NCBI GenBank assembly: GCA_029582155.1
Contig: CM055895.1
Span: 45,404,578 to 45,468,577, forward strand
Source: Panopea generosa
Taxonomy: Eukaryota > Mollusca > Bivalvia > Adapedonta > Hiatellidae
Length of the DNA stretch: 64,000 nt
Reading direction: 5' to 3'
Position 1 is the stretch's first letter. Each line of letters opens with the position of its first letter. Position numbers and translations under genes: made by a program. The notes under the pieces were generated by a model that had not been told where the DNA came from, did no database searches, and was given only the letters and a program-made list of their open reading frames with translations. Positions 12,290 through 24,200 of the stretch are shown piece after piece.

Positions 12290-12530
12290 TATCAATCCAG
12301 GGGTTGCCAGTCCGAATCCCCAACAGGCCAGTCTCTGTGACGATTGATTTACAGCATTGCATCTCATTGTCGTTCGCCTCTCATCGCCTATTCAAGAGAA
12401 AGTTTTATTAGTTACTTACAAAGATAGGTGTGTTTGAGTACTTGTTGACCTTCCAGAATCCAAGGAAAGAGTGGTTAGGTTAATTGAACATCTATTAGCC
12501 CTCAACTATTCAAACACCCAAATTATTTCC
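12290..12530 (+). repeat. SINE copy, 5' part degraded
   Basis: Similar in order to the SINE at 56919-57210: a B-box-like CCAGTCCGAATCCCC, then CATTGTCGTTCGCCTCTCA, then TAGTTACTTACAAAGAT, then GTGGTTAGGTTAATTGAAC. Its A-box region is not clear. Confidence 0.6.
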
Positions 12531-13665
12531 ATGATAATTCCTGAAGTCTTAGTTATTATGTATCTAAAATGCAACAAAATGACATCCATGTATTTGCAAT
12601 ATCTGTATAAATAAATTTGTCATTGTGGTTACAAATTAACAGATTTCAGGGCTACAGCTGTGTCTATCATTTTTCTGTTATCAACGACAGTGCTGCTTAT
12701 ACATCATGTAAATATACAACAGCCTCAACATACCGTCTATAACTGAGTTAAGTTGCTTAATATTTAATAACTTTGTCTTGCATTTGTTCTATCACGAGAG
12801 CAATGGCAATATATTTTCCACTTAACCATAAAATATTGGATGGAACAATTAATTTGCCAGTTTATTATGTTCAAATAAGAATAAATTAAAAGTATTATAC
12901 GAAAATAACAAATCAATTTTTTGTTGTTGTCCCAATACATAGGGTATATATGTTAGTTGATTATTTAAACTGTGATACTCCAATTCTGTATTCTGATACT
13001 GCATTGTATTTTGTCTAAAAATCTTTAAAAACATTCATAAAATACTTGCTGATTAGTGAAGAGTTATTTAAAGAACATGAGACATTTAACATAATTATGT
13101 GATATAGGCTGTTGACAGCTTCTTGTTTTAACTTATTTATTAGTGAAATTATTTCTAGAGATCAAGTTGAAATAAAGTCTTAGACAAAAAATATTGCTTT
13201 TGTTTTTCTTACAGTAAACCATCAATTAAAATCACCTCATATTCCAGTACATATGAAACCTGCAAGATTCACATATTTAACTTTAGCTCTGCTAAAAAAG
13301 GATCCATTTGTTTATATTTATTTACTTGTTATTCTACACTGCCAGGAATTGAGGTGTATTGTACAAAAATAATGTACCCAGTATTTTGACATTTTGTTGC
13401 ACATTATGTTAAACATGCGGTTGTATTGCTCTGCAATGTATCTTGGCACACTACACTACAGTGTATCACCCTTTTTTTATTCTAATGACTTAATTCATAG
13501 CTGAGGCGGCCATTCTTTTTACTTACAGTATTTTTTCAGTTGTTTTGGAAAATTCTTGCTTTGCTACAGGCACAGTCTTATTTACTCTATTGTTCACTTT
13601 TCCAAAACATATTTTAGGAAAGCAGGTGTAGACCACCTTCAATACTCGTTTTTTTTTAAATGCCT
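12531..13665. other. AT-rich sequence, no recognised feature
   Basis: Nothing that I can support as a gene or a bounded element. Confidence 0.45.
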
Positions 13666-13893
13666 TTAACCCTTTACTCCATAGATACTTGTTTTCCCAA
13701 TAATCACAGAAGGCCTTTGAAAACAGTGCAGGAAGAGTTCAGATTGCTCGTAACGAGCAATCTGAACACTTCCTGCACTGTTTTCCACTCTGTCAGTTAA
13801 TATAAACATAATTCACCCATACCTGATATGTGGTGAATTAATGCTTTCAATATTAGAGGTGTCCAAAGGCGTTTATATGAAGAAAAGGGCTAA
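13666..13893. mobile_element. TTAA-flanked stem-loop MITE, copy 2
   Basis: TTAA at 13666-13669 then CCCTTTACTCCATAGATA. The central hairpin is almost perfect: CAGTGCAGGAAGAGTTC with AGATTGCTCGT on the left arm, then AACGAGCAATCTGAAC with ACTTCCTGCACTG on the right arm. The right end (AAAAGGGCTAAG) has decayed from TTAA. Confidence 0.75.
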
Positions 13894-14699
13894 GAAAAGC
13901 AAGCATCAAGGGAAACTAAGATAACAACAAGTGATTGGACATCATTTTGGTTAAACAAGCACCTGCTTCGCACAAATGATGCGTTAATAATGCAGAATAC
14001 CGCATACTCAAATTAAATTGTTCTGTACTCTGTTTTGTATCTGAACAGTGTGGAATACAAGCTATAATGTTTGTTATTGCATACTGACACTCTTCAAGAA
14101 CATTTTTTATTTCTTTTTAATGGATTTTAAATAAATATCAATGCATGAAAACGTAACTGGATCAAGGACTTATATAGAAAGATAAAAAAACTTGCATCTC
14201 TCAACTAAATAATAAAATAACGTGTGAAAAATTAATAATTTGGAAAATTAATCAATTCAGATTTATTACACTAATTACATTAAACTGATTTATTTTACAT
14301 AAAATGTAAGGTGTATATATAAAACTTAGATGATTTACAATGTTTTAAACATGAAAATGATCTTGAATTTCAATATAAAAGTTTGCAATAATTTATTTTT
14401 TAGTTGCAGTATGCAAATTTTGTAATTGTAAGTACTTCAACAATTTTAAGCACAATTAGCTGCGAATGGTCTCGTTTTGTAGAGAATTCCATTGTACAAA
14501 GAAAGAATTTTGATTTGTTAGTCTGAAATTAATGGAAATTAGGATAATTGATAATAAGATTTTGCATAAATACGCGAGTGTTCATAACATCTCAATCAGT
14601 TGCTTTTCCTTCATTAGTCCTTAACTAGACCTATCAAAGAAGGTAATTGGTGATTACTACACCCACAAAACCACCTTAATAGGGAGTGATTTTGACACT
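13894..14699. other. AT-rich sequence, no recognised feature
   Basis: No supported feature. The last 60 bases lead into the 174-bp tandem block. Confidence 0.4.
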
Positions 14700-15570
14700 T
14701 TATGTGGATAAGTGTAATAAGGCTTGTGTAAAGTTTCAATCAAATACATTGAGTGGTTGGCAAGATATGGACTTGATGGTACTTGCATGCAAAACTTTAA
14801 CCAGATTTTTTAAGTCAAACAAGGGCAATATTTTGCATTATATTCATGCAAGATTTATTTAACTCAGTTATTATAGTAGGGTTGATGACTGGGAAGATTT
14901 GTGTAATGTTTAAGTCAATACATGCAATGGTTACTGAGATACGGATATTGATTGTATTTGCATGCAAAACTTTAACCAGATTTTCTAAGTCAAACAAGGG
15001 CAAAAAATTGTATTATATTCATGCAAGAGTTATCTAATTTAGTTATTGTAGTATGTTTGATGACTGTGAAGGCTTGTGTAAAGTTTCAATCAAATACATG
15101 TACACTGAGTGGTTGGTGAGATATAGACTTGACGGCACTTGCATGCAAAACTTTAACCAGAATTTCTAAGTCAAACAAGGGCAATAATTTGTATTATATT
15201 CACTTATCTAACTTAGTTATTTTAGTAGGGTTGATGACTAGGAAGGCTTGTGTAAAGTTTCAAGGCAATACATGCAATGGTTATTAAAATAGGGATTTGC
15301 ATGCAAAACTTTAACTAAGGGGCTACGCCGACGCCCGGGTGAGTAGAATAGCTCTCTTTATTCTCCGAATATTTGAGCTAAAATTTAACAAATTCAACTT
15401 TTGAAACAATAGAACCCACTATTAGAACAAATCTTAATAATGATTCTGTTAAAATGTATTTGAAATTTTAACAAATGGTTTCTAAGGAGTGGTTAAAAGA
15501 AAATGTTCCAAGACAAACGGACAATGGACAGTGTGATCACAAAATCTCACCTGCTGGTCTGACGCTCAGG
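14700..15570. repeat. 174-bp tandem block with a bivalve-type repeat end
   Basis: Units beginning with AAGGCTTGTGTAAAGTTTC start near 14720, 14894, 15069 and 15242, a period of about 174 bp. Each contains TTGCATGCAAAACTTTAACC and AGTCAAACAAGGGCAA. The block is followed by TGTGATCACAAAATCTCACC and CTGACGCTCAGGT at 15530-15572, which resembles the right end of the next element. The two short open frames inside are by-products. Confidence 0.7.
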
Positions 15571-15695
15571 TAATGTCTATAAATCATGAACCATAGCAGG
15601 GATCCCACAAATCCTCTGCCCAAAATTTGGCTTCTAAAAATTGTTTTAAGGTATTTTGCATTGCTACCAGAGAATTCAATTTGAAAAAAAAATAA

Positions 15696-16504
15696 GAGGG
15701 CCAAGATGGCCCTATATCGCTCACCTGACTAACCTTGAGTCACCCAACTTAAATAGATTATATAATACATGAACACTCAAAATTCCAGAGAACGAGATGG
15801 GCAAGTAGTTAGAAAATTTTGATTTGTTTTGAAGATGTAACAGATGCGTAGAGGTTCACCCATGGTAAATGTCAGTGAAATTACATCGAAATCATGTCAG
15901 TAGATTCTGACAAAAAGGCTTTTGAAGTTTTTACTATAGCTGCCTATATAGTAAACTAACACCTCCTGAAAGGTCATGTTTTTTAAAAAAATCACAACAG
16001 CATGAACAAACTTGGTAAAGGGTCACCCATGGAACATTTCTGTGAATTTTTTTTAAAATTGATCAGGTGGTTTCTGACAAGAAGATTTTTTAAGTTTTTA
16101 CTAAAGCTTATATAGTAAACTAACCCCACCCCCGGGCCACCATGTTTTTTGACGAATCAACATGGCTTGAACAAAGAGGGTAGAGGGTCACCCAAGGAAC
16201 ATTTCTGTGAAATTATTTTAAAATCGAGCCAGTAGTTTCTGACAAGAAGTTTTTTAAGTTTTTACTAATTAAACTAGCCCCGCCCCCTGGCGGCCATGTT
16301 TTTTGACGAATCAAGCTGGCTTGAACAAACTTGGTAGAGGGTCACCCAAGGAATATTTATATGAAGTTATAGAAAAAATGGCCCAGTGGTTTCAGAGGAG
16401 AAGTTGTTAGAAGCTAAAAGTTAACGACGGACGACAGACGACGGCCAACGGACACCAGGCGATCACAAAAGCTCACCTGTAAGCCTTTGGCTCAGGTGAG
16501 CTTA
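15696..16504. mobile_element. Non-autonomous repeat with hairpin ends and internal tandem units
   Basis: The left end GGGCCAAGATGGCCC is a small hairpin followed by GCTCACCTG. The right end is a hairpin at about 16469-16504 (AGCTCACCTG...CAGGTGAGCTT). Inside are three ~165-bp units, each with TTTCTGACAAGAAG and AAGTTTTTACTA, starting near 15900, 16068 and 16231. I recall similar repeats as common in bivalve genomes; that is memory, not a search. Confidence 0.65.
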
Positions 16505-16851
16505 AAAACGGTAAATAAAAAAAATCATATTTCCTTACAGTCAGGATATCATGTTAATCTCTTTATCTCCCCCTGGTCCCTATAAACAATCAATTATGAT
16601 ATAAAAGACTTATCATTTGACAACATACTATATATTTCAAACATAGAAACTTTCTTGTCTTAACTGTATCTAAAATCTGCATAATACTTGAGTCTCTTGA
16701 TACAAGTACATGTAAATGTATTTTAAATTTTGCAAATCAGGGAATTATTCAACCATGACCCTTTACCTAAATCCATCCATCATTTTTGAATCTTAAATCA
16801 TCTGTTTTTCAAAAATTTCTAAAATCATTTTTGTAGTTAAAATAATACCGT

Positions 16852-17128
16852 TTAACCCTTTACCCCATAGATATGCGTTTGCCCGCACCAATATCAGAAG
16901 GTCTTTGAAAACAGTGCAGTAAGAGTTCAGATTGCTCGTAACGAGCAATCTGAACACTTCCTGCATTGTTTTCCACTCAGTCATTAAATATAAACATAAT
17001 TCACCCATTGCTGATAATTTCCACTCAGTCAGTAAATATAAACATAATTCACCCATTGCTGATAAGTGGTGTATTTATACTTTCAATTTGGAAGAGTCCA
17101 AGAAAATACTTATGGAGCAAAAGTTTAA
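16852..17128. mobile_element. TTAA-flanked stem-loop MITE, copy 3
   Basis: TTAA at 16852-16855 and 17125-17128. The same hairpin is at about 16906-16973. A ~53-bp segment (CCACTCAGTCA to TTGCTGATAA) has been duplicated in tandem inside the element. The short frames on both strands here are not genes. Confidence 0.8.
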
Positions 17129-17676
17129 AGGGAATATAATTATAAATCAAGATTTTTCAAAATTTTAAAATTGGCCAAAAACAATTTTTCCAATATATCA
17201 TGTATTTATACTCACTGACCAAATATTTCCCAAAGGATATCTATTTCAACATGCCATATTAATTTATTGAAAAGGGATTTCTTAACTTTGGCTACCTGCC
17301 TAGATAAGACTAAAATAGATGTCTCAAACTGTAACATATTTTGTGACATATTATAATTTATAAGTCAAGTGATTTCGTTTTGATTTTAATTTAATCTGTT
17401 TATACAGGGTTACACATGTATACATGTATTAAAAGAAAATCATCTTTGCAAGAGTCCCAATGACGCATAGGTGGTCAAGCAATATTTAAGTGCTGTCTAT
17501 ATTTAGAATGGAGATTTTGTTAAAGTATATCAGAACAATTTAAATAACAATTCTGCTAGGTTTCGGTGGATTTGAAATACCAAAACATTCAGATGGTGTT
17601 TATTAATGATAATGAGCAGTCTGCAAAAAAAAAAAAAGATTTTCAATCGGATTACAATGTTTTCCAAACGTGTTCT
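17129..17676. other. AT-rich sequence, no recognised feature
   Basis: Nothing supported. The sequence ends in a poly-A run at about 17626-17637. Confidence 0.4.
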
Positions 17677-17985
17677 ATAATTGATTGATTGATTGATATT
17701 TTTTGCCTCATTTTAATGCCATAGAGGGCTAACAGACAATCAGTTAACCTAACCACTGTTTCCTAGGATTCTGAAAGGTTAGCCAGTACTCGAGCACACC
17801 TCATCTCTGCAAGTAACTGATAACTTTCTTACTTGAATCAGTGGTGAGAGACAAATGGTAATAAGACAAAATGTCATATATCAATCATCACGCAAACTTG
17901 TCGGGTGGGGATTCAAACTCATAACCCCTGGATTGATAGTCAGATGCGTAACCGACTGAGCTAATCGAGTCCGACTGAATTGTTC
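17677..17985 (-). repeat. tRNA-derived SINE, near full length
   Basis: On the - strand the head reads TTAGCTCAGTCGGTTA (A box) and GAGTTTGAATCCCC (B box), followed by the body shared with copies at 5446 and 56919. The 3' tail is (TCAA)n, seen on + as ATTGATTGATTGATTGAT at about 17681-17698. Pol III promoter boxes are visible, but activity is not implied. Confidence 0.85.
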
Positions 17986-18033
17986 TATAAAGATTCATTA
18001 TTTTCAAAACAACAATCTATAAACAAAGTTCAT

Positions 18034-18239
18034 CTAATATTTCCTCTTATTTTTCATCTTTTTTCGCACTCCTGATGATTCCTCTGTGTCATCCCCAGGT
18101 TCTTCTCGGCCGCCTTTCCTTTTCTTCTTATTCCCAGACTCGTTGATTTCCAACTTTGCATGCCGTTGGGCCTCAGAAACCCTTTCCATCAATAGCATCA
18201 CCTCCTGCTCCTCGGTCTTGTACAGCGGCAACTGTTTAC
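18034..18239 (-). CDS. DDX47: DDX47 coding exon 3 (C-terminus)
   Basis: The acceptor ACAAACAG lies at 18240-18247. The exon begins with the last two bases of Gly381, then [14 protein letters not shown], an acidic and Lys/Arg-rich tail, and ends KNKRKY with TAG at 18036-18034. Confidence 0.95.
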
Positions 18240-21200
18240 CTGTTTGTAAAATTGGAAAAGAACTTTCAGAGTTAAAAAACTTTTTATTATTTTACTTCAA
18301 GCGAAACAAGTTGCAACAAACCATGTTGAAGTCTTTCTCGGCTTGAAGAATATGCAAAAAAAATTTGTCTTGCTCAATGATACCACACAACACCGTGACC
18401 GAGGATCGAACCCACAACCCTCCAATCATGAGGCCGATGCTCTATCAACTTCCAAAGTGATTTTACTCTACTGATGACAGGTTAATGTACAGCTACTGTG
18501 TGGATCTACACATACTGAATCCCAGAAATAATACAAATATTAGAATGCAAGAAATCATCTTTACTTTTAAAACTGACTTAGCCAGGACTGTACATTTTCA
18601 TCTAATAATATTGCTGTCACGGTGTCCGTAAAATGTTCAATGGTTCTTTAAAATACAAAAGTTACTCTATACATGAGTGTTATAGAAAAATGTAGTTTAA
18701 ATATGATAGCAAATATGCAGTATCAGTGATTTTTTCAAAATTATAACTACGTCTGAGAAAGATATGGCTTATTTAAGAGTGTTTAAGATATCAAATGAAA
18801 TGTCCAATAGGGCCCCCCTAAAAAAGGTTTGTTAGTCATTCCAGACTCATACCATTTAAGTCTCCATAGGTAGGTAATTGTTTGTCTTTTCCAATCAATC
18901 AGAGAACCTTTTGAATCTTTATGAATCAGCAGAGAAAGGACACACAATGACCAAGTACATTTTAAATAAAAAAAACACAACAATGTGGGTGGGCCAGAAG
19001 CAGCTCAAACTGGGTCTCCAAATAAGTAATGTAATTCATTAACTATTTAAATTATGACACAGTGCAATGTTAAAATTGACTGTACATACCTAGTCACATC
19101 AGATCAATTTTTAAATAACACCTCTATAACTTCATATGGAAATAGTATCTCCACAAGTTACTATCTGAAATTTCATCGTTAAAAGATATGTAACTTTTTA
19201 AAAAATTTACTTAATATTATACCAATAAAAGCATAAATTTGAAACGTATATGTACTAGTACCTATGATCACATCTTGTAGATTATTCAATTCATTCTTAA
19301 AATTCTTAATTTAAATTTAATAACATCACTTTCATTTTGTGAAACAAATAATATATTATTTATACAATTGTATTTTCTTACCAATAAGATGTTCTATTCT
19401 TTGGTAAAGTTCAACATCATACTGTGTGACGAATGTGATAGACTTTCCCGACCTCCCCGCTCTAGCCGTCCGTCCAACTCTGTGAATGTAGTCCTTAGAG
19501 TGTGTAGGAATATCTAAATTAATTACAACATCCACATGCGGAATGTCTAAACCTCTACTGGCAACGTCTGTCGCAATTAATATGGATCTATTTTTACTTT
19601 TAAATTTTGTTAGTGCACCTAGTCTTTTAGCTTGAGTCATCTGTCCGTGAAGCGGTATAGCCATTAGACCCAAACTTCTCAACATCAGAGCAACTCTCTG
19701 TGTGTTGGCACATGTTGCACAGAACACCATGAATGAGTTACCGGCCAATTCATTTAATATATAAACCAGATATACATCTTTAAATTTGACAGGAATAAAA
19801 ATGTAGGATTGCTGGAGCTTTTCCACTGTTTGGTATTTTGAATTTACCTCCACCCTCACAGGATTTTTTAATGACGCTCTCTGCAATTTTGCAACCTTCT
19901 TTGTCATTGTTGCCGAGAATAGATACGTGTTTCTCTCTCTGGGTATAACCTAGAATGAAAGATAAAAATAATAAAATCAGTTTATAAAAGTAGACAGTGC
20001 AATCCTAGAAGGTTAATCAATAAACAATACTCGAGCACACTCATCTCTGCAAGTAACTGATAAATTTCCCACTTAAATCATCAGTGAGAGATAAATGACA
20101 ATGAGACGCAGAGTTGTACACATAGCCATCATCACAGAAACTGTAGCTAAACTGGTATTCAAACCAATGATTCCTGGATTGATAGATCTAAAGCAAATAT
20201 TTTTCTGTAGTGAAACAGTTAACACAATAACATAAAGTTACCGTATTTTATTAGCGCATTGCCTATAAAACATGGCTAACAATAAAAGGTATCATCAGCA
20301 GCTATCATAATGATAAACAAATATATTTAGGTTTCTATTTTTTTGTATAAAAACATTACAATATTAATATTTATGTGATTGCTGAAGTGATCTTGAAGTG
20401 AGTATCTTCCTTAACTATTAGATTTATTAAATTGTATTAGCTTATTCTAATTAATTTAGAGTGATTGTGAAGAAGCTGAAAAATGTATATGAAAGCTCTA
20501 GAGTCCACTTTCTGGGCAGGACCAGTATTATAATTTGAGAAGCATCAGATAAAACTGGGATCAAACCCACCAGCTCTAGCATGACCAGACTAAGGATCAA
20601 ACCCACCACCTCTAGCGTGACTAGACCGGGGATCAAACCCACCACCTCTAGCATGACCAGACTAGGGATCAAACCCACCACCTCTAGCGTGACTAGACTG
20701 GGGATCAAACCCACCACCTCTAGCGTGACCAAACTAGGGATCAAACCCACCACCTCTAGCGTGACTAAACCGGGGATCAAACCCACCACCTCTAGCGTGA
20801 CCAGACTAGGGATCAAACCCGCCACTTCTAGCGTGACCAGACTTGAGATCTAACCCACCACCTCTAGCGTGACCAGACTTGGGATCAAACCCACCACCTC
20901 TAGCTTGACCAGACTAAGGATCAAACCCACCACCTCTAGCGTGACCAGACTAGGGATCAAACCCACCACCTCTAGCGTGACTAGACCGGGGATCAAACCC
21001 ACCTACTCTAGCGTGACTAGACCGGAGATCAAACCCACCACCTCTAGACCATCCTTAAATAAAAACTTGTTTGCCGTGCTCCTACCTACTCACTCAATAT
21101 TGCTGCTACCCAAACTTTTTTATTGCTTTTTAAAGCATTCAATTTTTTTCATGATTTTTGTCCATTTTCTTTAAAATGATTATGCAAATTCTGTCAAAAA

Positions 21201-24200
21201 AAAAAATAGCAACCTACCTACCACGGCTAGAATTTAACTTTTTATCCACAGGCTTTTTTTAGCCAGTGCAAATACTTCAACGAACATTTTTGTTTAGTTG
21301 AACTGCAAAATAAAAAAAATTCCAAAGTTTTTAAGGTCTTAAACAGGGATGCATGCCGGTAAACGGGCATATAATGGGCATAATACTCATTAAAAAAAAT
21401 AAATAAAAAAAAATTAGAAAAATTATTAGAAAACCATCAAAATTTTAAAAATGAAAATAAAATACTCCGCTCTCCCCGTTTTCAAGAAACTTTTTTTGTT
21501 TATTTTTCTTGTGTTTCTCGCTCTTATTGTGCGACTTCATGGCTGAATACACACTTTCTTTGAGGCATTGTTATCCGTTTATTAATACCATGTGCTTTTG
21601 ATAAAAAAAATTGGTTTTCCCCAGATGACGTCACTAGTTCAAAACACAAGCATTTGACTCTGTTCTCGGTATTTTGGGGTTGTCAAAAGGGTGTTATCGG
21701 CAATTTTTCTGCACAGGTTATGGCAGAACTATTTATCATTAGTCAACAACACACAATATCTATTTTTAAAATTAGAGCAGGTGTGCACTGGTTCCCAGCA
21801 TGCTGCACTGCACAATACTGCTGGGAAACAGATTTGTCAAATTGAGTCTGTAGTAAAACACGCAGTAAAAAAATAAATTTAAGAGGTTGAAAATCAAGCA
21901 CTTTTCAAATCTGTGTGAACCTTGGACTAGATAACGGGGAACAAATTACAAGCGAATGGAATTGTTTTTCTGTTTGATAAAGACGGTCATAATGACATTA
22001 TAAACCAGAATTACATACCGGAAAAGTGGATATACTGTAAGTTTACTTTCAATCATTGTTCAGATACAACTTTTGATTATCAACTGCATAGAATCTTATA
22101 TTCTTTGGAAATATGAACTCGCATTTTTTTGCCAGTGCTAAGAATTTTAACTCACATTTTCTCAAATCCACTTGCCTTTTAAAACAAGTATGAGAGTGCT
22201 AAATTCAACCCTGCCTACCCACATGAAAAAGTACTGGGTCGGAGCACAGGTAACAAACTTTAATTAAAGAATGGCCCTAGTGTGTATCAGGGCTCGAATT
22301 TAAGCACTCGCCACTCGCAAAATGCGAGCTGTATTTTGAAAATGCAAGTTGAAATTACTTAAGCTGGCATTTTTTTGCGAGTGGATTTTAAGTTGAGAAA
22401 ATTACTAATTATATTCATTTTATTGAATTTTGAAAATAAACAAGTATTATCCAGGTAAAAAAACAAGTTCTTGTCAATTTTTGTTTCTCGCGCCAAATTA
22501 CCCACTATCAGCATGATTTTCAATGCCATGTATTAAACAGTTAATATGAGAAGACTGCGTCCAATTGTTTTTGATCACGAGTTCATTCTGTGAAAATGAA
22601 GTAAAGTTAAAACCCGTCAACAACATAAAGAGTAGACTGCGTTTAGTTTGATCTATCGTGCACTCACTCTATAAAATAAAAGTAAAGTTGAAACCCGTCA
22701 AATTTATTGTTTACATATTTTGTCAGCTGTTAAAATGGCTGATAAAATAACATCTTTTTCTCCATTGAACCGATATCACAATATCACACTGGGCTATAAA
22801 CTTGACAATGACGAAATGGTGTGTCAGTTGTAGAAACCACGTGATCGGCAGATCATCCGTAATAATTTAACTATAGTATTATGATATCACAACATTTACA
22901 CATGTTAAACAGTCCTTGGCTAGATCTAGATCTAATTTTAAAACGAACGGCCATTGGCTATTCTAATTCTTTAAATAGAAATGTGTGTATGTCTCAATCT
23001 CAGTCTCTGTACACTTGTTATTATTGAATCCATGATTTATACTTTTGTTTAGTTAATAGTATTTATTTTTGATATATCATTGTATGCATTTATTTATGGT
23101 AGTATAATAAGTAACAAAGACAACTTTATTTTTTAAGTACTGCTTTGAAATTGAAATACCTTAACATATATAATACCTTGATACCATTGTCTATAAAATA
23201 AATACAAGCTAATATTGCATATTAAATAACATGCGGGCTTTGAAACAATTAATTTTGGGTTAAGGTTTATTTACACATTTAGGACTACATGTTTTGCGAA
23301 AATTGGTTTGGCTAGTTGGTTTCAAATTTGGCCAGTTGAAATTTTAGGCACTAGCCAAAATTGCCAGTGCACAAAAAAGTTAAATTCTAGCCCTGTGTAT
23401 ATGAATGCTCTGGAGTCCACTTCCTTGGCAGGACAAAGATTGAGTATGATGTTTTGAGAAGCATCAGATAAAGCTGGGATCAAACCCACCACCTCTAGCG
23501 TAAATATCGAACATTCAACTACACTGCCACTCTGCTTATTTTCTCTGCTGTTGATCACAGGCCCTATCTTACTTCAGCATTTGGATAGCTATATATTTCC
23601 ATTATTTACTATATATAGCTATCCAAAAACTATAGTAAGATAGGGCCTGTGCTGTGTTGATCACCAAATGTGACATAACTTGTAATTGTGCTCAGTATAG
23701 CTTTCAACAATGTGAGTTATATCAGGCCAACCTGTTCTGGAACTATCCTCTAAATGCTGAGCGCCAAGTGAGGAAGCTTTGAGTAATATTTTCAAATATT
23801 TAGTATGACCAGACCAAGGATCAAACCCATGACCTTCCACATAGATCACCACTGCAGTGTTATGACAAAACCATGAAATTGGCTCTTTTTTTTTTATAAT
23901 CAGTGCTCCAGATAAGCTTTTGGCTAAATGCTTATTTTATTCCCTAAATTAAAATGCAATGCTTAAAATGGAAATTGAAAGAGTATTTTCAAAGTTTACC
24001 TTTACTTCTAACCAGACACTGTTAATGCTTGCTTTAATACAGATTTGAGGTTGCCTTCAATTTCATTTATTATCAGCCATGGGAATTTTACTTTCCATGA
24101 TTCAATGGTATTTGTATTGACCTTGCCTCCCATGTATTTTTCGTTTATTTTTTGTGACTTCGTAATACATGCATCAATAACTCACTTTTGAGGGTATTGT

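Noticed and set aside
14815-15037. Overlapping open frames on both strands
   Set aside because: They lie in the 174-bp tandem block and have no similarity to known proteins.
18365-18450. A tRNA gene
   Set aside because: B box and partial A box are present, but the acceptor stem does not pair and SINE-like sequence follows.
20451-21174. Repeat proteins on both strands with a 12-residue period
   Set aside because: Artefact of the 36-bp SINE-derived array; the same DNA is open on both strands and contains tRNA-like B boxes.
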